64,000 nt of DNA, from assembly GCA_963969365.1 (NCBI GenBank), contig OZ017750.1:2480001-2544000 (forward strand). The letters are read 5' to 3'. Positions 44,500-56,709 of this stretch are shown here, piece after piece; positions within the stretch are counted from its first letter, which is position 1; every line of letters starts with the position of its first letter. Source of the stretch: Asterochloris sp. CNOR1 (taxonomy: Eukaryota > Chlorophyta > Trebouxiophyceae > Trebouxiales > Trebouxiaceae). A program made the translations under genes and the position numbers. The notes beneath the pieces were generated by a model. The model ran no database searches. It was given only the letters and a program-made list of their open reading frames with translations, and had not been told where the DNA came from.

Positions 44500-46885
44500 T
44501 CATCCTGCAGCGGCTGGTGGGGCTGCCTGCCCTGGTTCGGGGACCACACCAGGTGCAGGGAAGTGGCCCTGCAGAGGTGCTGCTGCTGCAGGTGTGGCTG
44601 CTGCGGGCGCCGCTGCAATCTGGTCCCCACGAAACAGGCCCTTGATGATGCCTGGCGTCTTCAGCGGCCGCCTGCCACCAGACATGCGAGGGTAGACATC
44701 CTCCAGGAAATAGTACATGTGCCCTGCAGGTGTTCCCCCAAGCGTGAGCAGGGCGCAACATCGCCTTGCGCACGTGCGTATGTGAACATATGAGCTGCGT
44801 TCTTCTGATGGGAGCTTGATGAATAGCAGGGACACCACCAGCTTTACGCATTGCAGGAACACCACAGTTATCAGACCCTGCAGAGATCAGCTTGGCCGAA
44901 AGCAGGATGCCCATCCAGCAAACTTGGAACATACACGCTTGTGATGCACTCACGCCCTGCCAGCATGTGCAGCATACATCACCAGCCCAGCATTCTTAGA
45001 TGTATCGCCAGCTGGATGTCATGAGGCCGGCCATGTGCTGCTGACATGCCTGCACTGAACAGCAAGCTTTGTGATGCAGGTGGGCTTGCCTGCTACCATG
45101 CCCAGGAGGTCAATGGCGGGGCTGCTGCGCAGCACAACGCTGAAGGCCAGCAGCACCCAGGGCAGGTAGGGTGCCGTGAAGGTGAAGATGCCCAGGAAGC
45201 TGAGCTGCACGTAGGGGTGACGCCGCCCCCAGACGTACACCTGCATGCAGTTTGATGGTATGGGGCAGGCACAAGCTCCTCCACAGTGCTGCTGCCGCAT
45301 GATGCATGTGAGACACTGAGCGATGCATGAACGTTCCCGCATGTGTATGGGCGGCAGCTTACAGTTCTGGCACGGGTGCATCTACCAGCTTGAGGTGTGC
45401 AGCCTGCAGCTGGCCGCCTCGCCAGGTGCAGCTGCCCTGAGGCAGCGAAGCGGTTTCAAGGGACACTCTCTTGACTAGGCAAAGCTCTCTTCTGAAGGTG
45501 GCCAGCTGCCGGCTACAGCCCCAGCCCAACTCCTGTTCACAACTCACCATCATGAAAGTGAGGGAGGACCCCAGGAATTGGACGTTGACAAAGGACGCGC
45601 AGCACGTCAGCAGAGTGGCACCTGCAGGCAGGCCCCAAACAAACAATGGCGCAGGAGGCAGCAGCAGCTTAGGCAAGCACACAGGCAGCAAGCCAGCAGG
45701 GTGCAGCAGGGACCTAGATGAAGCTCTTCATAGACATACGGTCACCCACCCAGCAGCACAAGCAAGCCTGGTGGTGGGCAAGACCAGGACTGCACAAGAC
45801 CACCAGCGTGCCATGCATGCACTGCAGCGCACCCAACAGCAGCATCCACAGGAAGTCTGCGCTGCGCCCCCGAAAGGTGCCCTCCTCCAGCGCCTTGCTG
45901 TACTTGACCAGAAAGAAGATGTGGAACACAAAATCAAGGCCTGCAGGCAGCAAGGCGCATGTCCAAGCGCCGCAGCAGCAGTGTGCTGCATCTGGGGGCT
46001 GGCCAGCCCCTGCTCCAATGACCCATGGCATTGTTTGCAGCAACTGCTGCCATACAAGGTGATATGGATGGTGATGGCTGGTTGCTTCTGATGTGAGACG
46101 TGTGGGGTGCATGTGCCCACTAATGCTGCCATGCACGGCAGATATGTGGCAGCAGCTTGCCAGCCTCTGCAAGGCCTGTGCAGAGACTGAGTGCCCCACC
46201 TAGGCTGCCAAAGAACAGAAAGTTAGTGAACAGCCGCCAGAGCTCCATATTCTGGAATATGAGCCGGGGGTTGAAGTAAATCATGACAGGCGTAATTACC
46301 TGCAGAAGGACAGGTGATTAGCACCGAAGCTATCTGATCTCTCACTTGGAAGCCCTCACGCAAAGACGGAGCGTGCTCTCTTAGACAGAGGTTTGACCAG
46401 TGTCTGGCGGCTTCTCTGTTTCTGTCCAAATCCAGCAACGAGCTGACAGTGTGCCAACCCTCACTGAAGCCATGTGGATTCTCATTGAGCCCCTCACAAT
46501 CAGCATAAAGGGCCTGTTGTAATGAGATGGCAACTGCATGTCAGAGCATTGCAGCCCCGCACCTCCAGCGCGCATCCTGCTGTCGTGAGAAATGCTAGCG
46601 TGATGTAAGCCCGTGTGACAGGGGGCAGCTGCAGCAGGCAAACCAATGACTGTGCATTCTTGGCATCAGGAGGCCAGCGAGGGAAAGCCACGGGGTGGCA
46701 CAGATGATTGCAACAATGTTAAAGCTGCTTTGGAGGAGTAGCCAACAGGCGCTGTCCAGTTGCACAGGTATCCCTCACCTGCTTGTACCAGGCTTCCAGT
46801 GACTGCAGCAACAGAGAGCAGCACTGAGTAAACCTTGATGCTGCACATAGCAAAGTTTTGGAAGCCCTGTTGGTGCACTCACCAT
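44500..46885 (-). CDS. DER1: Derlin (Der1-like ER-associated degradation protein), 8 exons
   Basis: Minus-strand exons: 46885-46883 (start codon only), 46802-46779 (24 nt), 46628-46563, 46299-46200, 45940-45833, 45621-45548, 45240-45090, 44723-44500 (249 aa). Derlins are rhomboid-fold ER membrane proteins that help extract misfolded proteins for proteasomal degradation. The sequence reads MSLEAWYKQLPPVTRAY, then PVMIYFNPRLIFQNMELWRL, EEGTFRGRSADFLWMLL, VQFLGSSLTFMMVYVW, PYVQLSFLGIFTFTAPYLPW and HMYYFLEDVYPRMSGGRRPL, all Derlin hallmarks, with a Pro/Ala-rich tail. The WR pair of the rhomboid-like fold is present; no catalytic Ser-His dyad is expected. Every phase agrees. The exon 7 donor is GC (AGCAG|GCAAGC). 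The coding part of the first exon is just ATG. Confidence 0.94.
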
Positions 46886-47166
46886 CTCTCCAGTGAAGGC
46901 CCCCTCTAAGCCTGCCAAAGCTGCATTTGTGCAGCCTCTGAGAGCCTGGTAGTGTGGTCTGGGGATTTGTCAGCTGCGATCGACCTTCAGCAGCAGTCTG
47001 TTGGTTGGACTGAAGTGCTTGGCAGGTTTGGCTAACTGTAGGGCTGGTGGCCTATGTCTCATGTCAGCACGAACTTGATGCGCATCAAAAGCTATTCAAC
47101 GTTGTCAAATATGGATCCAGGTCCAATCATGGCCTACTGCACCGTGCCCTAGTCATTTGAGACGAC
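46886..47166. promoter_or_regulatory. shared region between divergent Derlin and glycosylasparaginase genes
   Basis: The 281 bp must contain both 5' ends, including the rest of the Derlin first exon, which codes only the initiator Met. No TATA box is recognised. Confidence 0.5.
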
Positions 47167-49742
47167 ATGAAACCCTGCATCAGCAGGGCAATCCTCCTCC
47201 TCGGTGGACTGTTGCAGCTACCCTCAAGGCTGCCCGTTGCAGCAGCTGGGTCGTTGCCACTGGTGGTGACCACCTGGTTTGCAGAGGCGACAGATGTTGC
47301 ATGGGCTGCCATCAACTTGGCAAACACCAGCACACCAGCCCTCGATGCAATAGAGCTGGTGAATGCTGGTGCACCTGGCTGCAGCCTGTATGCCTGTGCA
47401 CTGGCTCATGGCAGGCAGCCTCCACACGATGAAGGCATGCTCTGACTTGAGGGTGGCCTCCTCTGCAGGGCTGCACCTACTGCGAGATGCACGGGCAGAG
47501 ATGCGACCACTCTGTGGGGTTTGGCGGCAACCCAGATGAGACAAATGAAGTCACGCTGGATGCCCACATCCATGACTGGGGTAGGGTACTGCACGGCTGA
47601 ATCCCCTGCACAAAGTGGAAGCCATGCCTTCTCTGCTTCCTGGCAAGCCCTGAGGCCCCGAGGAGATGCCTAACCTTACCTGCAAGCCCACTACCTGAGC
47701 CATGCACATCTTCCACATATCTGTGAGGCCCTCTGGCCTCCCTGCACACCATATGTGTGCATACAACAAAGCAGCCCACTCTGCATTTATGCAGCATCGA
47801 CAGTGCAAGCCTGCACATGGGCAGGTCCAGCATGAAGCCGCACATTGCAGACTCACCATGAATGCTGGGGTTGCCTGCAACCTCCTGGGACGCCTGAGAG
47901 GTGCTGGCCTGTCTGCGACATCTTGAACAGCACAGTGCCAACAATTTGCCATGCAAATGCAGGTCATCAAAAATGCTGGGCCATTTCGCGACGCCCTGGG
48001 CTGCCTGCAACACCCTGTCCCTTGCAACACCCTGTGCTGCCTGAAAAGCGCTGGCTTGCGTGTGACACATTGTATAGCTCCACATGCACACACAGGACAC
48101 CATGGATGCTGGAGCTGTGTGCGACATCCCGGGCATCAGAGAGGCCACCAGTGCTGCGCGCTATGTCATGGAGCGCACGACACACACCATCCTGTCAGGG
48201 GCAGCGGCCGCCGACTTTGCGCAGCACATGGGCCTCAAGCGCGCCAGCCTGTCCACCCACCACAGTGCGCAGCAGCACAGCAGCTGGTGAGCATTCAGGT
48301 AGGGGGCTCATGTGGGGAGGTGGCCGTGCGCTCCAATGAGGCACATCCGGTGTCAAGTCTTGAGCAGCCTGTCCTGTGGGAGGTCAAGCAGGAGGGTGGG
48401 CAGACGTAACCCGTTGCACTGCAGCCTGCGGCATATTCTATGAGGCGAGAGAGGGGCCAGTCATGGGTCTTGCACCCTGGGACCACCCCTGTTACTCCAC
48501 CGTACGGGAGCAGCCAACTCATCCAGTCAGGCCCTTCTTGCTCAGTGCAGGAAGAGCAGGGGCTGTCAGCCTAACTTCTGGCGCAACGTCGTGCCAGACC
48601 CTGGCGAAGGCTGTGGGCCCTACCACCCAGACTCACGGCTGCTGCCCGGCAACTGGCAACTGCGCCAAGCAGCAGTGTCCAGGGACAACCATGACACAAT
48701 CAGCATGGTAGCCATCGACAGCCATGGGCATCTGGCTTCTGGCTCATCTTCCAATGGCCTTGATGCTCAGGTGAGCAGCCGGCTGTGCTTGCAGCTTTAT
48801 GTGTCACACAGCCTGTCTCTGGCTGCTTGGTCACTAATACTGCAAAGCTTTGCAGCTGGCAGGGCTGTGCTGGCACCTGGGTGCATGATGGAGCCCAGCC
48901 CCTTGGCCCTGCTTGATGGCCTGGCTGTCAAGGGGTGCAGCTGGCTGTGCTGGCACTCTCCTGCCTCACCACCAATATGCTGGAATCTCAAGGTGCTGCA
49001 AGCGTAACATTGTGCTGCCATCCTTCCATTTGGTGACAGCAGATGGCTTTTTATGCGTGCAGCCTCAAGCCAAGGGCGTGCCATGGGCTGGCTATGCCTG
49101 CACCCTGCTGGGGCAAGGCGTGTTGTTCGCTGTTGAGCTGCTCCTCCCTGCTGGTAGTGCCTTAGCCTGCTGTGTGCAGTCCCTGATGTCTGTATTCTGC
49201 CTGCAGTGCTGTGATAGGGCATGCTTGTTCTGTGTGCAGATTCCAGGCAGGACTGGGGATGCCTGCATCCCGGGAGGTGGGTCTTATGTGGACGACGATG
49301 TCGGCGGCTGCGGCTCCACCGGAAATGGTGACCTGCACATCAGATTCCAGCTGTGCTTCCTGGTAAGGCCTGTAAATCAGGTTCTGTCCCTGCCTGAGCT
49401 GTGGCATGTCCACAGGCGGTGCAGCGGGCTGCCCTGCCTGGCATTGGCCTGTCTACCAGAGCGCTGTGGCCAAATGCTCAAAGCCAGTGATAGGCATCAG
49501 TATTGCTGCAGATTGTTGAGCTGATGAGGAATGGCGCCAGCCCACAGAAGGCTGCTGATGCGGGCATCACACGAATTGCCAACAAGTATCCTGAATATGT
49601 TGGTGCAGCCTTTGCTGTGGACACCTCTGGCAAGGTTGGGGCAGCTTGTTTTGGCTGGACATTCAAGTATGCTGTGAGGGACAGCAGCATGAGTGAAGCG
49701 GAGCTGCGTGAAGTCAAATCTTTTATACTTGGAAGTACGTGA
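47167..49742 (+). CDS. AGA: glycosylasparaginase (N4-(beta-N-acetylglucosaminyl)-L-asparaginase), 6 exons
   Basis: Exons: 47167-47358, 47469-47585, 48096-48286, 48551-48770, 49240-49362, 49512-49742 (357 aa). This Ntn-hydrolase cleaves the GlcNAc-Asn bond of degraded N-glycoproteins in lysosome or vacuole. A signal peptide is visible ([19 protein letters not shown]). Then [57 protein letters not shown] and [13 protein letters not shown]. The autocleavage site is in [20 protein letters not shown], where Thr216 becomes the catalytic N-terminal nucleophile. [20 protein letters not shown] and [11 protein letters not shown], the oxyanion and substrate loops, follow. Length and order match the family. 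The exon 2 donor (AGG|GTACTG at 47585) is the weakest splice site, chosen for frame. Confidence 0.93.
47848..48060 (+). repeat. echoes of glycosylasparaginase exon 3 start in intron 2
   Basis: The exon start (CACAGGACACCATGGATGCTGG..TGTGCGACATC) is echoed at 47848-47915 (TGCAGACTCACCATGAATGC, then TGGGG, CCTGGGACGCC) and at 47958-48005 (TGCAGGTCATCAAAAATGCTGG, CGCGACGCCCTGGG). A weaker trace lies near 48030-48060. Confidence 0.75.
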
Positions 49743-49900
49743 CAGGTTAGCCCTCCTGCCTATCAGCTTCAATTTCTTGTGTGACAGTAAGTTGCTTCAT
49801 GTTCCTGTGTCTGCTTTCCAACAGTGCTTTCTGGGTGCAGACGTCCATTCATTGAAGTTTGGCATGCCTTCGAGAAAGTGAAGGCTCGTTCGTTTGCAGT

Positions 49901-52900
49901 TCAGAGAAATCCCATTGCTTTCTTGTATGCCAGCTCCTCCTTCCATGTGACTCTGTCCTCAATCCAGTTGCCACTGCTTCCACGGCGAGACAAGTCCTTC
50001 TTATTCCCGTACTTATCCCTGCCTACACAGCATAGCAAAGACAGGCTGAGGCTCTGGCAAGTCTGCACACGCAGCCCAGGTCAATAGGTGCTGAGTCTGG
50101 CTGGCGGGTTCTGGCCATCTGGCCTGGAGAAGAGAGGCTGCCATGCACAACCATGGGGCCAGAGTGCCCCCAGGTTGAGCAGTGCAGGGCGCTCTGACTG
50201 GCCAAGCAATAAGGCAGGAGCTGCTGCGCCCACGCAGGAGCCCACCCAGGCAGTGCAAGCCCAGCTGGGCTGCAGGAGCGAGGCTGCCAATCGCCATCAG
50301 GAACCTGTTTCAGCAGTGAGTGCTTCTTACTCACCTGACCCATGCTTGAACACGTCGTCCAGGGTGCAGGTCTTCAGGTGCTGCTGGAAGATCTCATCTG
50401 GGTCTGTGCGCACTTGCGCCGCCAGCTGGCTGAGCAGCTGCTTGCCACGGGCCCAGTCTGGCACAGGCTTGACAGGGCCCTCATCATCTGTGTCCTCGTC
50501 ACTGTCCCTGCACAAGCAGCCTGACAGATGAGGCACAGGGAGGTGTCGAAGAATGACAGGAAGCGTGTGGGAATGCTTGGCATGAAGCTAAAGAGCTGTG
50601 CCTCCCAGCTTGAGCAATACAGTACGCAAGCTTGCTGTAGGGACAGACAGAGTGCTGATCCAGTTGAATGCAGGAGTGTTTCCCCAGTCAATGCAGGGGA
50701 CCAAAAGAGTGCTCACAAGGCGGCAGCCACCATGCTCCGCCTGCACAGGAGGCTGTGCAAGTGAGCAGCCTCTGCAGCAGTGCACGTTGCTCACTTGAAG
50801 GGTGAGATCTGGTATGACTCCATGACAGATTCCTGAGCCTGAGCTGGGGCGGCCCCTGGCAGTGGGGCAGCAGCAGCCTGCTGCAGGAAGGGGTTGAGGT
50901 GGCTGCTGGGGCCCTGCATGCACATGGCCTGGCTAAGCTCAGCAGGCCGGCAGATGGTTGCACAGCACTGGTTGCTGCTGAGAACAGAAATGATGCTTGC
51001 GGGGGAGACCCACCTGGCTGCTGACGGTTGGCAGCGCTGCCCCTGCATTGGGCTGTTGGGATGTCTGCAGAGGCTGCCTGCTGGGGCCAGTCTCTGTTGC
51101 CTGAGATGCTGTTGCAGCAGGCTTTGCCTTCCAGGTCTGCAGCACAGGCTTGCACACACTGATGTGGCGGCAGACGGCAGGCCTGCGTACTCATATGCAA
51201 CATGCCAAAAACTCTGCTTGAAGATTGCAGAGCGTTCTTTACTCATCCTGCAGTGGTCGGCAGCCAGTGGGTTAGCTCACACATGTGCAGATGATTCCTT
51301 GGAGCACTGTTCCACAGCACGCAGCGCAGCGCGAGTATGCAAGGCTCACCTGCTGCTGCCTGGCTGTCCTGGCGGCCTGCGCCTGCCGCTCCGCTTCGAT
51401 CTCAGCCTGCACACGTCACAGATGCGTGACATTAGGCGGTGCTGCCCATGGGTCACGTGCTGTACATGCCAGGATGCAGCCAGGCATCGCAATGGCTTCG
51501 GGCAGGGAGTGAATTAGGTGCACAACATGTGCACCTCACTCACAGGTACTCAGCTGTGGACTGCGCAACATGAGCCCAGAGGATCACAGCAGCTGCGCGC
51601 CCAGCAGCTGCAGCCCAGTACCCCACCCACCTTGCGTGCAGTCTCGGCAACCACCCTCTTCCGGAGGCGCACCTCCTCCGCTCGGCGAGCCCTCTCCTCG
51701 CGCTCCCGCCGTTCAGCCTCCTGCTGTGCTTTTCTGCGCACAGATCTGCCAAGCAGTGAGCAGAGGCAGCGAGCTGGAGCAGCCAGAGGCAGAAAAGGTA
51801 CCAGCACAAGTAGGCCACTGACACACCCTTGCTTGCTGATAGTCCCCAGATGGTCAAGTCGTGTGCAGGATCTGAGCCGCCTCAGCCCGCAGGAAGAAGT
51901 GAGCAGCGTTTCAGAAGCGGCTCACCCTCCTGCCAATGCAGCGCTGCTCCTGACACGTTTGCCTGTGTGCTGTTAAGGACGTGGTGTGGCAGGCAACCTT
52001 GCTGCACACATGGACTGTCCCCCCCCCACTTACCTGCGCTGAGCAGCCTCCTCCTCGCGCCTGCAGATTGCGGCCTCCTGGGCTGCCTGGGTCTGCTCCT
52101 CCCTGGCACGAGCCTGCACCAGGAGCAAAGAGCATGGCATGCTGTCAGGGACCTGGATGTATAAGCATCACCGGGCAGAGACGCCGCCCAGATAGATTGT
52201 AGCAGAGAGCAAGCGACTGAGAGTGCCAGGTGAACTATAGTGGCCTGCAAGCTGTGCTGCCCATAGGGGCAGCAGTTTCCCAGCACAAAGCAGGCCGGGA
52301 CTGGGCACAGCGGCTGGTGAGCATGCGCAGCCTCATGCAGTGAGACCCAGACACCAAGCTGCTGGTCAGCACCATGCACAACTTGGGCACGGCGAAGCAG
52401 CCACCCCTACAGCCGCCTGCAGCTGACCTTGGCAGCATCTGCACGGCGCGCATTCTCTGCCTTCTGCTTGGCCTTGTCGGCAGCGCGAGCAGCCTCCTTG
52501 CGGCGTGCAGCCTCAGCAGCCTCCAGTGCCTTGACCTGCAGACATGTGAGGACAAAGTCAGCTTGCTCACTCACTGATTGTGGTGTGCTGAGTGCCTGAC
52601 AACTCAAGCCAGGGATGCACAGGGACATGCCCGTTCAACATGGTAACATGCCATGTGTGTCTGCTGCAAGCATGCTACCGTGCAGCTTGAGCTTAGCAAC
52701 CTGCCCGACCTGCTTGCAACACAGCACCATGCAGCACTGCAACGCATCCGCTGCTCTGCATGCCCACCTTGACAGGCTGCTTTCCGGCTGCGGGCCCAGC
52801 CTGCCCCTCTGCTGGCTTGCTGACCATGGGCAGAAAAGAGCGAATGGTGGACACCAAGTTGGCAGCCATGCTGGCACCGCCCGGCGGCACTGCCTGCCCC

Positions 52901-55527
52901 AGCACAGCCTCAGCTGCTGCTGCCGGCTCAGCCTCGAGTTCCAAGTCTGCTGCCTCCGTGTCACTGCCACTTTCAGCAGCGGCACCGGCAGATGGGGATG
53001 GGCCTGACTCATCCCCATCGCGCTCTGACTCATCTAGAGCACGCACTGCCTGCTCAGCAGCAGCAGCTGGCTCCCCAGCATTGCTGCCTGGATCTGCCTC
53101 TATCTCCTCACCATCCCCATGGCTGCCCTGAGATGCGTCTGAGTGTCTAAGGCTGCCACCAGGGGTGGCCGCCGCCGCTGCACCCTCACCGGCCGCCTCA
53201 CCGCCAGCCCCATTCTCCTCCTGAGGCCTGCAGCTACCACGCAGAGACTTAGAACGCAGGCCTCTGCTGTGGACAATCTGTGCAGCCCAAGCTGGCAGCT
53301 GACAGGCTACTAGGCAACACAAAGTGGACACGCAGCTGTAACGCCCTACTTGCAATCGAGATGTCGTTGGGGCTACCTGCCCACGACACAGTGGGTTGTC
53401 AAGCTCACCTGGCATCGCTCAACCTCAGGTTGTGTGTACTGGGCGGCAGGTTTGGGAGCTGCCGTCTGTTAGCAGATGCAGGCGCCATGGCCTCAGCAGC
53501 CTCCGCCAGGCCCTTGGCAACAGCAGCTGCAGCCCGCCTGGTCGTGTGCTGGCCTGTGCTGCTGGGAATGACCTTCGCAGCTGCTGCACTGGCGACAGGA
53601 GTCGCCCTCACACTGCCACCAGCCTGCACCTCAGCAGGCAGCCCCAGCCCCTCCAGCGCCTGTTGGCGCTTTAGCTGCCGCCGAGTGGATCTTGCCACAG
53701 AGCCGGCAGGCGCCTGTGTGACAAGAGCGGCGTCCACAATGCCTGCTGCAGCCTGGGCCGCCTCTGCAGAGGGGCCTGCCTCTGCCTGCCTGGCTGCAGA
53801 CTGGGTGGCAGCTGGGCTTGGCTGGGCAGCTGAGGCAGGTGCAGCATTGCCTTCTGCAGCCTGAGGAGAGATCTTCGCCTTCTTGCTGCTGGGGCCCAGG
53901 CGGGACTTGGGCAGGGTGGCTGCGCGGCCACGCTTGCGGCTGTTACTCGCGCTGGGGCCTGCAGACTGGTTGCTGCCTGCTGCCCCTGCTGCACTGGGCG
54001 TGATCAGGCTGCTGCTGGGCAGGGCTGCAAGCGCCTGCTGATCAGTGGTGGGGCAAGGGTCCGGGGTGGCAGCTAAGCGAGTCTGGCGTGGCAGCGAGCT
54101 GGGCACTGCAGCCGGCTGGGCTGCAGCTGGGCTTGGCTCCTGCTATTGCAGGCCAAGCAAAAATTTGCTGAGTTCAGTAGAGCTCAGACGAGGAAGTGGA
54201 GCAATGGCACCATGAACCAGTCAAAGCTGAAGGTGCTGGACGGACAGGGAATCTTTGTGCTGACCATGCATGATGGCTCTAATTGATGCACAGGCGTTGC
54301 AGCCACTGCAGGCTGGCAGTAAAGCATTGTGACCTAGCGCACAGTGAGTGCATGCAGAGGCTAGGCCTCTGTAAACAGGCAGCAATGCGCAGCTGACTTG
54401 CAGCTGCAACTCTTCAGCACGCCCATTTGCAGCTGGAGCAGCTGACATGCTCAAGTTCAGCAATGCCTACAGACTGCCGGCCATGCAGGGTCACCTGAGC
54501 CTCCCCCCCCTGCTGCATGCTGCGTGGCTCAGCCACCTCCATGTCCTCAGGCCCTGCGCTATCCTGCTCTGCAGGCACAATCTCTAGCTGTGCTGGCGCC
54601 TCAGCTGCAGCAGCAGGCGCAGGGCTAGCCTCCTTGGCAGGCTTTACCTTCCTGCCCCGCCTGCCCCGAACCCGTGGCGGCGAGGGGAATGCCTGAGACA
54701 GAGGCACCTGCTGCAGATCGGCAGCCGGGCCCTCTGCCTCTGCTGTGACCCTGCCTCTGCGGCTCCGCGTGACCCTGATCGGAGCAGCAGGAGCCTCAGC
54801 TGCCCGCTGCGCATGAGGTGTGACTCGGCTGCGCGTCTGGCATGACGCGCCCTGGGGGCCTGGCTGCTCAGCTGGCTTGCTCTCCTCTGCATTTAGTGAG
54901 GCAGCAGACGGCTGGTCATTGCTGGGCTGGTCAGCCGCAGCAGAGGGATCTGCAGTCGAGGCTGTCACCAAGTCAAACAACTGTCCATCCTTGGCACACA
55001 AGGCAGCATGCTGGGCGGGCCAGAACGGCGCTGCCTGGCCCATGCAGCCCCACTGCATGAGATCTACAGGCTGCACTGTGGGCAAGCTCCACACATATGC
55101 AGCAACGTGGGCAGCTCATGGCTCCACTGCAACACTGACCTGCTGGCTCCTCTGCTGCTTCTTTTTCCTCCTCCTCTGCAATGGCTACAAGCTCAGGAGC
55201 CTTGTTTGCCCTCCTGCCCCCGCGCCTTGGTGCAGTGGCCTACGCAAGGGGGCACCAACCTCTGTGCCTGGTCACTGAGCGTGCAGGCACATGGATGCAG
55301 CCCGCAGGCAGGCACAGTCTTGACCTTACCTTGGGTACCCTGGGTGGCCGCCCACGACGCTTGGGCATGGCAGCAGGCTTCTGCAGCTGGCCAATCTGCT
55401 CTGCCACCCCACTGCACCGCATCTGCAGCCAGCTGCTATCCTCCGCAAAGGCAGATTCCAGCTCATGAAGCTTTGTGGCCCCTGCTGCACGGACTGCATC
55501 CAGCACTGTGCTGAAGTTCTTTGCCAT
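49901..55527 (-). CDS. INCENP: INCENP, inner centromere protein of the chromosomal passenger complex, 13 exons
   Basis: Minus-strand exons: 55527-55330, 55191-55140 (approximate), 54949-54495, 54139-53409, 53266-52768, 52535-52428, 52113-52034, 51745-51631, 51406-51350, 51136-51014, 50913-50795, 50507-50335, 50022-49901 (about 943 aa). INCENP scaffolds Aurora B, survivin and borealin and activates the kinase through its C-terminal IN-box. That box is clear: VMESYQISPFKDSDEDTDDE, then KPVPDWARGKQLL, DPDEIFQQ, and the last exon with SRRGSSGNWIEDRVTW, which fits the conserved SSxW/SGNW activation site. Several small exons code an Arg/Glu/Ala-rich single helix (EAERREREERARRAEEVRLR and others). 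The N-terminus has an AT-hook-like PKRRGRPPRVPK. The middle is low-complexity and acidic. It was recognised from the C-terminus; exon 2 and the start of exon 11 are the least certain parts. Confidence 0.85.
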
Positions 55528-56709
55528 GGGTTTGCCAGCGCCCTGTTATGGCTGTGAGAGTGCTGTCGGATTGACAGGGTGCCTTCAAGCCGTTGCTGGT
55601 CAAGGCTGTATGCCCTGCCGCTGTGATACCCTTCGAAGAGCCCTGGAACATCCACCCACAGCTTGGGAATCAGCTTACCTGGGCCAAACGGAGACCGCAC
55701 AGCAAAATGGCGAGTTGACCAAGGCTGTTTGACCGGGCTTAGCTCCATGCAGAGAGAGCTTCTCAGATTACAAGCGGACAAGTCTCAGAATCGTTGCATT
55801 GTGCAGCTGTAGATAAACTTGAAAGGACAGCGGGCGGCACTGCCAGCCCTGGGCTAGGGCGGCTGCCATGTCTGATGAGAGCTGGCTGGTCCTATTAATC
55901 CATAATGCTGCAAATTTTCTTTGGCATCAATTGGGGCTGCAGGCTGCAGCACAGCATTGTACATATCCAGGTGGCAAGCGTCCATGAGGTGCACACAAGC
56001 ACCTGCATGGGGAAGTCATGGTGATGCTGACTGCAATGTGTGAAGCTGTCAGTAATTAAAGAGCGGACCAATGCACTGTTGCATGCAGCGCCTTGCCTGC
56101 CCATGACTGAAGGGTGTGCAGCAGTGACCTGCCAGCCCCGGTAAGCACAGGTCACAGGTCAGGTGTGACTGGCACTCAGATTACGTCTGCCACAGCAAGT
56201 CTGTCTGCAGGCAGGAGAGGAAGTGTCCCTGCAGTCCAGGATGATGCCAGCCTCACAGGTTGATGGCCGCCATGCTGCAAGCGTGCACATACTGGGTGTC
56301 ATCCAAGTCTGGCAGAAGAGAAGCCAGCGCTGTTCATGGCCCCAGAACGAGGGGCAGTGATCTTGCACAGCAAGCAGGACTTGAGAAGCCTTTGCAGCTG
56401 ATATGCCCGGTACAGCAGCTGGTGCTGGTGCCAACAGTTTAAGAGCCAGCGGCAGACTGTAAGGCTACACACTTTTTGCTGCTAAAATCCATGACCTAGA
56501 GAAACGTCTGACACCTGCATTGAGTAGCAGCTATGTCTTCTGCGTTACCACGCCCAGACTATCTAGCCCGCTGGTACGATTGCAGCTGTTGGCGCCCAGC
56601 GAGGCCGCCTTGGTGAGGCCTCTCGTGCCAGCCTTCCAGACGTCCCCCTGTCCAAGAACCCCCTGCCAAGCTCAAGTCGGCACGAGTGACACCCACAGGC
56701 GGATCAGTC
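55528..56709. other. 1.2 kb region between divergent INCENP and GEX1-like genes
   Basis: It must hold both promoters. Two minus-strand pieces have protein-like composition: 56275-56345 (LLPDLDDTQYVHACSMAAIN, ending at a CT|GTGAGG donor) and 55865-56008 (CVHLMDACHLDMYNAVLQPA, an open frame to a stop near 55858). I cannot link them or name a family. They may be a small unrecognised gene, a decayed one, or chance. Confidence 0.35.

Noticed and set aside
47477-48148. Minus-strand open frame of 223 codons with internal repeats
   Set aside because: It lies antisense to glycosylasparaginase exons 2-3 and its repeats are the exon 3 echoes of the intron read backwards. The plus-strand family match is far stronger.
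50795-51246. Continuous minus-strand frame starting MSKERSAIFKQSFWH as one INCENP exon
   Set aside because: It enters in the wrong phase after the preceding exon. Splitting it at the 51136-51014 and 50913-50795 exons keeps phase through to the IN-box.
54414-55094. Whole 226-codon minus-strand frame as a separate gene
   Set aside because: Its left part is INCENP exon 3, joined in phase to neighbouring exons; the upstream part before the GACTGCAG acceptor at 54950 reads as intron.
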